A stretch of DNA of 64,000 nucleotides. It comes from Alistipes megaguti (GTDB lineage: Bacteria; Bacteroidota; Bacteroidia; Bacteroidales; Rikenellaceae). Where the stretch lies: assembly GCF_900604385.1 (NCBI RefSeq), contig NZ_LR027382.1, positions 2,960,076-3,024,075 on the forward strand. Reading direction: 5' to 3'. Shown piece after piece: positions 43,417 through 49,980 of this stretch (the first letter of the stretch is position 1; each line of letters starts with the position of its first letter). The notes under the pieces are model-generated. The model did not search any database. It saw nothing but the letters and a program-made list of their open reading frames with translations, and had not been told where the DNA came from. The translations under genes and the position numbers were made by a program.

Positions 43417-43983
43417 ATGAAAATTCTATCGGCTATACTAACTTGGGGAATGACCCTATTCGCATCTAATTTAGCGATTGCTCAGTTGAATATAGAGCCA
43501 AACAATTTTTATTGGCAAAGAGTTGTCGAGTACTCTGGAAGCATCAATGAGATGCACAACCGGATCATAGCATCCGGGATATTCAAAGAGATCCAGAAGA
43601 AGGATTCAACGCTAATCGTCGGACGAGTTGAGAACATCGTCTTGAACTACGCAACCATGGATCCGGAACCTCGGCTGGCGAATAAACCGATATTTTTCCG
43701 GAATGGAGAAAAGTTCTCCGGAACGCTTACCTACGAACTGAAAGAAGGCCGATATCGCGTTACATTCAAGAACCTTATCTACAACAGCGACATGGTAATC
43801 AATGTAGGTAGTATGTCGGTAGACATGAGGAACCAGCCGGTAAACGAGTTTTTCTATCACGACGACGGCAGTTTCTGCCGCGGAGAGAAGGCCCAGCAGT
43901 TCGCCCGAAAGGTTTTCGACTACTCGTTTTCAAATTCGTTCATTATCAAAAATGAGGACAAACCTCAATCCGACGAGTGGTGA
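43417..43983 (+). CDS. Exported DUF4468-like protein
   Basis: The 188-residue protein has a signal peptide (ILSAILTWGMTLFASNLAIA) and a domain with INEMHNRIIASGIFKEIQKK, FSGTLTYELKEGRYRVTFKN, like the TBP-fold DUF4468 of Bacteroidetes. Function unknown. As the last gene of the lysogenic strand it could alter the host surface. Confidence 0.68.
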   Translation: MKILSAILTWGMTLFASNLAIAQLNIEPNNFYWQRVVEYSGSINEMHNRIIASGIFKEIQKKDSTLIVGRVENIVLNYATMDPEPRLANKPIFFRNGEKFSGTLTYELKEGRYRVTFKNLIYNSDMVINVGSMSVDMRNQPVNEFFYHDDGSFCRGEKAQQFARKVFDYSFSNSFIIKNEDKPQSDEW

Positions 43984-44018
43984 TTGCAGAAATAAAACTG
44001 CAGAAAAGTTGTGAATAA

Positions 44019-44036
44019 ACTTGCAAAAAACTTGCA
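44019..44036 (+). repeat. Candidate integrase arm site, right end
   Basis: ACTTGCAAAAAACTTGCA is identical to 12885-12902 and sits just inside the right attachment site. Confidence 0.6.
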
Positions 44037-44086
44037 AAAATGAATACATAAATCACAAGTATCTAATTGCATGACACTTGACTTTA

Positions 44087-44130
44087 ATTCATAATCATGA
44101 GGTCGAGAGTTCAAGTCTCTCTCCCGCTAC
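44087..44130 (+). repeat. Middle att copy: prophage attR and element 2 attL
   Basis: The 44 bases are identical to 12712-12755 in the tRNA. Base 44131 onward differs, where the second element begins. Confidence 0.92.
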
Positions 44131-44133
44131 GAA

Positions 44134-44168
44134 AAGGGGTTAAACAGCAATGTTTAACCTCTTTTTTC
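44134..44168 (+). terminator. tRNA terminator supplied by element 2
   Basis: Stem AGGGGTTAAAC / GTTTAACCTCT is followed by TTTTTC. Its loop AGCAAT matches that of the prophage terminator at 12768-12800. Confidence 0.85.
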
Positions 44169-44362
44169 ATATCCCACAAACAAGCAAGTCCCTAATAATC
44201 AGCAGATAATAAAACCCACTATATTTAAAATATTTTAATATTAGGGCATAGAATCGGTATATTCAGGGGGTTCGTTGGAATACAACTCTCATTTTAGGAA
44301 AAATTGTATTCCAGACTTGTAAAAGAAGGTATTTCAACAAGTTACAAAACAGTCTGTAAACT
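44167..44362 (+). other. Left-end region of element 2
   Basis: No gene seen. It includes AT-rich runs (44218-44245) and an inverted repeat TTGGAATACAA at 44275-44285 against TTGTATTCCA at 44304-44313, upstream of the integrase. GTTGGAATAC recurs near the right end at 49542-49551, so integrase arm sites are likely. Confidence 0.5.
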
Positions 44363-45604
44363 ATGATCGAAATACTGCGAATCACTTACTATCTCTACGA
44401 ATTTAAAAAGAATCGAAGGGGTACAGCCCCGATCTACTGTAAATTAACAACAGACGGCACGGGACGTCAGCAGTTCTCAACAGGTCTTTATGTCGTCCCC
44501 GGATTGTGGGATAAAGAGGCTCAATGCGTTCGGGGCACATCAGAAGATGCCGTACTGATAAATCGTCGTCTGCAAGACATCACGATTGAACTTAAAGGAA
44601 TTGAGCGCAGATTATATGAAGCAGACGGCAACGTATCGCTTGGAGAGATCTATGCCCTCTATAAACAAAAAACAGTAGAAAATCATACATTGTGCGGGAT
44701 TTTCCGGGAACGTCTGGACAAAATGGCACAACTCATAGGCAAAGAATATTCACCTGCGACATGGCAGAAATTCCGAGAAGTATTTGCCCATGTTGAACGA
44801 TATATACAGACTACATATGGCTTACAAGATATTCCGATTCGAAATGTGGACTACCGGTTCATAAAGCAGTTTGAAGAAGCACTCATGGAACGAGGGCTGA
44901 AAGCCATCACCATCAACAAGATCATGCAAAGAGTGCGTCAGATGGTCAATTATGCATTCCGCTGCAATTATATCCAGCAAGACCCGTTCGTCGAATACAA
45001 GCCTCTAAAAGAGCGAAAAAGACTGGTCTTTCTCACCCAGGAAGAGCTCCACAAGTTGGAAGATTTTCATTTCGTACAGATGCGGCTGGAAACAGTCAAG
45101 AACATTTATCTTTTCTCGGTCTATACGGGATTAGCCTACCATGAAGCACAGGCTCTGCAACCCAAACATATCGCAAAAGGATTTGACGGCAGGAACTGGA
45201 TAGCACTGATTCGTCAGAAAACAGATCGTGAAATTTCAATTCCTTTGCTCCCACAAGCGGAACAATTGATCGTTTGGTTCCGGGAACATTGCCAAGTAGG
45301 TAATTATGTTCAACCTCGAATCTCCAATCAAAAGATCAACTCTTACTTGCGGGAAATCGCAGACATCGTAGGTATCGATAAAAAATTAACGCATCATACA
45401 GCCCGCAAAACTTTTGCTACAACCATCTTGCTGTACAATGATGTCCCCATAGAAGTTGTAAGCAAGTTGCTGGGGCATTCAGACATATCGGTCACACAAC
45501 GTTCATATGCGCAGGTTCTGAATAAAAACATCAGCAACCACATCGGACGACTGGAAAAGCAACTTCTGCACAAAAACGCTGATTTACAACAAAATAATCA
45601 TTAA
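44363..45604 (+). CDS. int: Tyrosine integrase of element 2
   Basis: The 413-residue protein has an N-terminal arm-binding domain (TYYLYEFKKNRRGTAPIYCK), a core-binding domain and a catalytic domain with HHTARKTFATTILLYN and LLGHSDISVTQRSYAQ. At the first catalytic position it reads VYTGLAYHEAQAL, lacking Arg as in many Bacteroidetes recombinases. It is unrelated at the residue level to the prophage integrase yet uses the same tRNA. Confidence 0.92.
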   Translation: MIEILRITYYLYEFKKNRRGTAPIYCKLTTDGTGRQQFSTGLYVVPGLWDKEAQCVRGTSEDAVLINRRLQDITIELKGIERRLYEADGNVSLGEIYALYKQKTVENHTLCGIFRERLDKMAQLIGKEYSPATWQKFREVFAHVERYIQTTYGLQDIPIRNVDYRFIKQFEEALMERGLKAITINKIMQRVRQMVNYAFRCNYIQQDPFVEYKPLKERKRLVFLTQEELHKLEDFHFVQMRLETVKNIYLFSVYTGLAYHEAQALQPKHIAKGFDGRNWIALIRQKTDREISIPLLPQAEQLIVWFREHCQVGNYVQPRISNQKINSYLREIADIVGIDKKLTHHTARKTFATTILLYNDVPIEVVSKLLGHSDISVTQRSYAQVLNKNISNHIGRLEKQLLHKNADLQQNNH

Positions 45605-45608
45605 AATA

Positions 45609-45639
45609 TTTGGATTTTATAAAAATTTTGCTTATCTTG
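45609..45639 (+). promoter_or_regulatory. Candidate promoter for the helicase leader
   Basis: TTTG at 45609-45612, then TATCTTG at 45633-45639 (one T short of TANNTTTG) about 20 bp downstream, giving a leader of about 150 bases before the helicase. Confidence 0.45.
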
Positions 45640-45712
45640 TATATATCTAAAAAGGGACCAAACATGGTTCTTCTATCCTGATCTTGATTAAATCAAGACA
45701 GTTTGAGTATTG

Positions 45713-45748
45713 AGATTGTCTGCGGTGAGAGCACAGACAATCTTTTTC
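45713..45748 (+). terminator. Attenuator-like terminator in the helicase leader
   Basis: A 10-bp perfect stem AGATTGTCTG / CAGACAATCT with an 11-nt loop is followed by TTTTCT. It stands upstream of, not downstream of, the helicase and downstream of the integrase, so it may act as an attenuator for the former or a terminator for the latter. Confidence 0.65.
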
Positions 45749-45753
45749 TAACC

Positions 45754-45782
45754 GTTCCGAGAAAGGAGGGAGAGCTCGGAAC
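45754..45782 (+). promoter_or_regulatory. Hairpin presenting a Shine-Dalgarno-like sequence
   Basis: The stem GTTCCGAG / CTCGGAAC encloses a loop containing AAAGGAGGGA, 15 bases before the helicase ATG region. The loop may expose or mask the ribosome-binding site. Confidence 0.55.
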
Positions 45783-45797
45783 ATAATTTTTTCATAT

Positions 45798-47984
45798 ATG
45801 GAAGCAAGAAAAACTATCGTTCTTTGCATGCTGGCAAATGAAGCCAGACAGATAGACGATCCTCGTTACCAATTTGAAACGGAGGAAAAAGATCATGTTG
45901 TTGTAAAATGCGTAATCAACAATGCAGAAGTCTTGGATGTTCCCGGTATCGAATACCGCCTGCACCCTAATAAAACCACAGAAAACAGGCTGGATGCTCT
46001 GGAAGTTCTCATCAAAGATAACACCAAAAGGTTTAGCGATGTATTTCGCCAACTCCCATACGGTATAATCAAAAAAAACGTTACAGGCATCGGAGCTACC
46101 ACTCTGGCTTTAACGGCAGAAAATAATTGTATCGTAGTCTGCCCTACCAGAAGTTTGGCTTATGAAAAATATCGAAAAGGGATAGCCCCCGATGGAACAG
46201 AAAAGTATCTCTATATAGGCAGCGCAATAGGTAATATACAGAAAGTATCTGCGGAAAAGATTCGAGCCTATTTAAGCAACACGGAGATTCCACACAAAAA
46301 AATTCTGGTCGTGGCAGACAGTTTACCCAGATTAATGGAGTATTTGCCTCTTAATTTGGAAAAATGGCATATCATGATTGATGAAATCGATTCCTATCAA
46401 ACAGATGGCGTATATCGACCGGCATTAGAGGATGTAATCGACTACTTCTTTCGATTCCCGGAACGGAATCGTTGTCTGGTTTCTGCAACAATTCGACCAT
46501 TTTCCGACCCTCGATTAGCTGATTTACCTTTAATCGATGTAAAATACGAGCAATTCATCCGTCGTCCTATCCACATGATACGAACATTGAATATTGCAGG
46601 CTCGGTGGCTAAAACATTGAAACAAATCACACGACAATATCCGGAAGACAAAATTGTCGTAGCCTACAATTCAGTATCCTCCATGCGCGTAATCATTGAG
46701 TTATTACCGGATGAGTTGAAAGGTCAATGCGAAATATGGTGCAGTAGCCAGAGCGAACAACAGGCGGGTGAATATTATCCACAAAAAGAAATAGGTACTC
46801 ATTTAAACAAACAAATAACCTTTTTAAGTTGTACCTTTTTCACAGGCATAGACATCGAAGATAGATACCACCTCATATCCGTATCGGATACAAGATATCT
46901 TTATACGCTATTGTCTCCCGAGAAATTATTACAGATAGCCGGCAGATGCCGCCATAAAGATGGATTGTTGAGCGAGCGGTTCATTTATGATATCCGCGCC
47001 AGACAAACAGGCGAAAAGAAATTTGACAAACAACATAATATAGCCTGCGCAGAGTGGATCATCAAACTTTTTGATTTAATGAACCTCGGGATAGCAAATT
47101 ATAACGATGTACTACATGCCAATGCCGTCCGATCCGTTGTGAATCAAGTTTCAGGATGGAAAGTTTCATATGGAGGCAGTGTCCCGATTTCATTAGTACG
47201 CTATAACATAGAGGAAAAATTGACTATCTCGTATCTCAATTTAGATGCTCTTGAAGAATTTATTCGACTCCGATCTCAATTGTACTTTGATGCAAGAGCT
47301 ATTATAACAGCCCTGGAACAAGATTGCGAGATTCTTGAAATTACTAATGATGAAGAACCATATTCCAATAAACAACAGGCTATTGAGATTGCGGTTAGTG
47401 ATGAACTAAAAGCAATTCAAAATGCAAATATCGACGAATGTGCACGACTCTTGAAAGATCGTATCGCAGACGGAAGTATGAGTAAAAATCTGATAGCACA
47501 AGTCGAAAGGATCGCTTCAAGAGAGCTAAAAGTTTTTATTTCCCGTTTTTATCAATTAATGGATTATGCACCCCATGAATACCTTGTTGACATATTGTCA
47601 GAGGCGAGAGATAAAGACAATAAATGGTTTCGGGGATTTTACAATGCGGTGTTGTTCAACGCGCTGGATCAAGAACATCCATTTCGAACTCTTATACAGA
47701 GTTATTTTAAACCAGGAGAACGGTATTCCACAGAAAAGATCTACGAACACATGGTTGCAATCTTCAATGCATCGGGTTTGAAAATCATTAAGAAACCTGC
47801 TACTGCTGTAAGCTATTTACAAAGTTTCTGCACTCTTAAAAGAGGCAAGAATTGCGGCACAGGAAAGAATTATTATCGCGTAGAAGATTATCAATCGCAA
47901 AAATATTTAGGCAAGAATCATGTCGAGATTCCTCATATCATTGACAAATTTAAACTGGCCGGGAGTGTTATGAAATTAAAGTAA
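45798..47984 (+). CDS. UL9-like superfamily 2 helicase / replication protein
   Basis: The 728-residue protein has helicase motifs: P-loop variant VTGIGATTLALT at 95-106 (no usual Lys), IVVCPTRSL (Ia), MIDEIDSY at 193-200 (Walker B), LVSATIRP (III), and QIAGRCRH at 379-386 (VI). The order fits herpesvirus origin-binding (UL9) and plasmid CyRepA1-like proteins. The C-terminus (YSTEKIYEHMVAIFNASGLK and YLQSFCTLKRGKN) may be DNA-binding. It likely starts replication of the element. The missing Lys is unusual and is noted as a finding. Confidence 0.78.
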   Translation: MEARKTIVLCMLANEARQIDDPRYQFETEEKDHVVVKCVINNAEVLDVPGIEYRLHPNKTTENRLDALEVLIKDNTKRFSDVFRQLPYGIIKKNVTGIGATTLALTAENNCIVVCPTRSLAYEKYRKGIAPDGTEKYLYIGSAIGNIQKVSAEKIRAYLSNTEIPHKKILVVADSLPRLMEYLPLNLEKWHIMIDEIDSYQTDGVYRPALEDVIDYFFRFPERNRCLVSATIRPFSDPRLADLPLIDVKYEQFIRRPIHMIRTLNIAGSVAKTLKQITRQYPEDKIVVAYNSVSSMRVIIELLPDELKGQCEIWCSSQSEQQAGEYYPQKEIGTHLNKQITFLSCTFFTGIDIEDRYHLISVSDTRYLYTLLSPEKLLQIAGRCRHKDGLLSERFIYDIRARQTGEKKFDKQHNIACAEWIIKLFDLMNLGIANYNDVLHANAVRSVVNQVSGWKVSYGGSVPISLVRYNIEEKLTISYLNLDALEEFIRLRSQLYFDARAIITALEQDCEILEITNDEEPYSNKQQAIEIAVSDELKAIQNANIDECARLLKDRIADGSMSKNLIAQVERIASRELKVFISRFYQLMDYAPHEYLVDILSEARDKDNKWFRGFYNAVLFNALDQEHPFRTLIQSYFKPGERYSTEKIYEHMVAIFNASGLKIIKKPATAVSYLQSFCTLKRGKNCGTGKNYYRVEDYQSQKYLGKNHVEIPHIIDKFKLAGSVMKLK

Positions 47985-48005
47985 CTCATATTGTCTTAAC
48001 TTTAT

Positions 48006-48014
48006 ATATATAAA
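48006..48014 (+). repeat. 9-bp target duplication of the IS, left copy
   Basis: ATATATAAA, repeated at 49337-49345. Confidence 0.85.
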
Positions 48015-49336
48015 CACTGCTGTCCGGAGAAATTTTACCATAAAGTAGGTTGCTCGACAGAACCCGCCTCCGGAACACTAACGGGAGTTGTCGGCTGATT
48101 ATAAATTTCACGGATATCCGCCCTCTGGAAGAGGACTTGTCCGATTGAGTTAGAGATAGAATGAAGACTTGGATCCAACCCGTATCGCTTCTTCGCAATG
48201 ATGAGCAGCAGATAGTCACAAATGGCTATCCATATCTGCGTGTACACGGCGTTCTTGGAAGTGCCGTAGAAAGTCCTGATGTGAAGATGCTGCTTGATCC
48301 ATTTGATGAACAGTTCTATCTGCCAGCGTTCATGGTAGAGTTCCGCAATAGTCAGCGGATCGTCAATCGCAAAGTTGTTGGTCAGAAATCGATATGATCT
48401 TCCAGTCTCAAAGTCTTCATATACAACAAGTCTCAATGTGTCTGGATACTTTCTGGTAGAGTAATATCCAGCAAGTCTGATAGTCTCATCCGAAAGAACG
48501 CCCGAGTCTTTGTTGACAGGTCTGGACTCAATAACCTCATAAGACATATTATCCTTGGCGCGTGTAACAAAGCAGGCGCCCTTTTGCTGGAAATGCTTGT
48601 AAAGTTTCTCAAAGGCAACATATCCCCTATCCATCAGGTAGAAAGCACCTGCTTCAACAGGAATCTTGTCCATCATCCTGGCATCGTTAACCTTGCCTGG
48701 CGTGAGCATGACAAATGTGGGAATCGAGCCTCGCAGATCCATCAGTGTATGTATCTTGAACGCGCCCTTACCATGATGAAACTCGGCCCATGGACACAAC
48801 TTAAGACACAGTTCAATGGTACTGCTGTCAAACGCATATATCATCTCCTCAAGACCAATTCGCAGCTTTTCATCCTTGTAAAGCATCGTGGCTTCCTTTA
48901 CCAAAGTCATCGCAAAGTCTTGATATATACGCCAATCCTTCTTCTCGTTGGCCTCCGCAAGCGTGGATCGAGGTATTGCCTTGATTCCGGAGCGATAGAG
49001 GTCGCCGCAGAGGTTAAGTGTAGTCTCTATATCTCTCAAACCAGCTCTGTCAGTGAACTGTGCAAAACTCATCACCATGAACTGGTCACGACAATTGAAT
49101 TTGATAGCATGCCGGTCTCCTTTGTAGCGGTCGACACATTTCTTGAACTCGTATTCGTTAATGAGAGACATAATCTGAGCGAAGATTGTTTTTCCTTTGT
49201 TCATGGCTTGCGGATAACCTCTTGATGGCTACCGCAAAGTTACTGATGTTCTAATCGAAAAATTTTCTAATGCTTGTAACTTATTGATGTTTAATAATTA
49301 AAACATTGTCGGAGAATTTTTCTCCGGACACTAGTG
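48015..49336 (-). mobile_element. IS4-family insertion sequence, complete (1322 bp)
   Basis: The ends are inverted repeats CACTGCTGTCCGGAGAAA and CACTAGTGTCCGGAGAAA (16 of 18 identical). A 9-bp duplication flanks them and one transposase gene is inside. It sits 30 bp after the helicase stop and looks young. Confidence 0.9.
48035..49204 (-). CDS. IS4-family DDE transposase
   Basis: The 389-residue protein shows the DDE triad in MIYAFDSSTIELC, FYLMDRGYVAFEKL and YHERWQIELFIKWIKQ (the Y-R-E-K signature of IS4). N-terminal region (MNKGKTIFAQIMSLINEYEF) is typical of the ISBf/ISPepr-type subgroup. Full length, no stop or frameshift, so it is probably active. Confidence 0.94.
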   Translation of the reverse strand: MNKGKTIFAQIMSLINEYEFKKCVDRYKGDRHAIKFNCRDQFMVMSFAQFTDRAGLRDIETTLNLCGDLYRSGIKAIPRSTLAEANEKKDWRIYQDFAMTLVKEATMLYKDEKLRIGLEEMIYAFDSSTIELCLKLCPWAEFHHGKGAFKIHTLMDLRGSIPTFVMLTPGKVNDARMMDKIPVEAGAFYLMDRGYVAFEKLYKHFQQKGACFVTRAKDNMSYEVIESRPVNKDSGVLSDETIRLAGYYSTRKYPDTLRLVVYEDFETGRSYRFLTNNFAIDDPLTIAELYHERWQIELFIKWIKQHLHIRTFYGTSKNAVYTQIWIAICDYLLLIIAKKRYGLDPSLHSISNSIGQVLFQRADIREIYNQPTTPVSVPEAGSVEQPTLW

Positions 49337-49345
49337 ATATATAAA
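49337..49345 (+). repeat. 9-bp target duplication of the IS, right copy
   Basis: ATATATAAA, same as 48006-48014. Confidence 0.85.
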
Positions 49346-49606
49346 ATAAATCAAAATGAGTTATTTTGAACTGATCTCATAAATAAAAACAACACCCCTC
49401 GCTCTTGCAGGAGAGTCTGAACACAAATGGTTTGTCGAGTAAAGATGGATGTATATGACCCGATTATTCTACAAGGTGTTTTTCGGATACCTTCTGAAAT
49501 GGTGGTTGAATAAGGTTAAATAATTGATATAACTAAACTCTGTTGGAATACCTTTTTATCAAACACAAGGCATAACATATTGATATGCAGCTCATAATTA
49601 CTGATA
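49346..49606 (+). other. Right end of element 2, no clear gene
   Basis: AT-rich. A 28-codon frame (49427-49513, MVCRVKMDVYDPIILQGVF...) has a weak GGAGAG upstream but is too short to call. GTTGGAATAC at 49542-49551 repeats the left-end sequence. Confidence 0.45.
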
Positions 49607-49627
49607 TTCAAGTCTCTCTCCCGCTAC
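49607..49627 (+). repeat. Third att copy (attR of element 2), 21 bp
   Basis: The 21 bases equal the last 21 of the tRNA att core (12735-12755). The chromosomal sequence resumes at 49628. Confidence 0.88.
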
Positions 49628-49637
49628 AAACCCTCCG

Positions 49638-49672
49638 AAAACCACTTGCAGCCAGCAAGTGGTTTTTCTTTT
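49638..49672 (+). terminator. Original chromosomal terminator of tRNA-Met
   Basis: AAACCACTTGC / GCAAGTGGTTT stem followed by TTCTTTT, placed as the prophage and element 2 terminators are relative to their att copies. From 49673 to 49925 no gene was seen. Confidence 0.85.
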
Positions 49673-49925
49673 ACTACTTACTACTCCCTTCATACACGCG
49701 ATGTGGCCGCTTGGCAATCCGCCACTCCCCCCCACCTGCAAAATTCCCGCACCAAACAATTTACACCGATTCCATCACAAAGCACCACTTCGTGAAGCTA
49801 TCCTGAGGTGTGTGGAGTCCGTACAGACCGGGGCGATTGCCGATTGCATCAGCAAGAAAAGACGGAGGGGGGGGGTAGGCGGCAGAGTCTATGGCGGAGC
49901 AAGGCAGGAAAAGGAAGAGGGCAAA

Positions 49926-49961
49926 AAGAAAACCGCCCGCAACCCAGGTTGCAGGCGGTCG
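49926..49961 (-). terminator. Terminator after the oadA-like gene
   Basis: On the minus strand ACCGCCTGCAACC / GTTGCGGGCGGT (with TGG loop) is followed by TTTCTTTTTG. Confidence 0.85.
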
Positions 49962-49980
49962 TTCTCAAGTCGAAAGGTTA

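Larger units (their letters stand above)
12756..44130. mobile_element. Integrated prophage, HK97-type head with long tail (about 31.4 kb)
   Basis: Bounded by the 44-bp repeat in tRNA-Met. It holds integrase, packaging (small and large terminase), portal, prohead protease, HK97 capsid, connectors, tail tube, tail chaperones, tape measure, tail tip, receptor-binding candidates, amidase and membrane lysis proteins, replication and repressor genes. Nearly all lytic genes run on the minus strand, from the repressor region at 41.7 kb leftwards to lysis at 14.9 kb. The integrase is frameshifted, so the phage may be unable to excise unless the second recombinase or readthrough substitutes. Confidence 0.95.
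44131..49627. mobile_element. Small integrative element (integrase plus UL9-like helicase)
   Basis: The 5.5-kb AT-rich segment lies between the middle and third att copies. Without the inserted IS it is about 4.2 kb, with only two clear genes. No mobilisation, capsid or antibiotic genes are present. It could be a phage satellite or an integrated plasmid-like element. It must have integrated before the prophage. Confidence 0.85.

Noticed and set aside
12756..44130. Mu-like transposable phage
   Set aside because: No MuA/MuB transposase genes; boundaries are tRNA att repeats and head genes are HK97-type.
48021..49330. Shorter IS boundaries starting at TGTCCGG
   Set aside because: With these ends no target duplication is seen; extending to CACT gives a perfect 9-bp duplication.
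49673..49925. Possible small gene between element 2 and oadA
   Set aside because: Open frames here have no ribosome-binding site and low-complexity composition (G run); no support.
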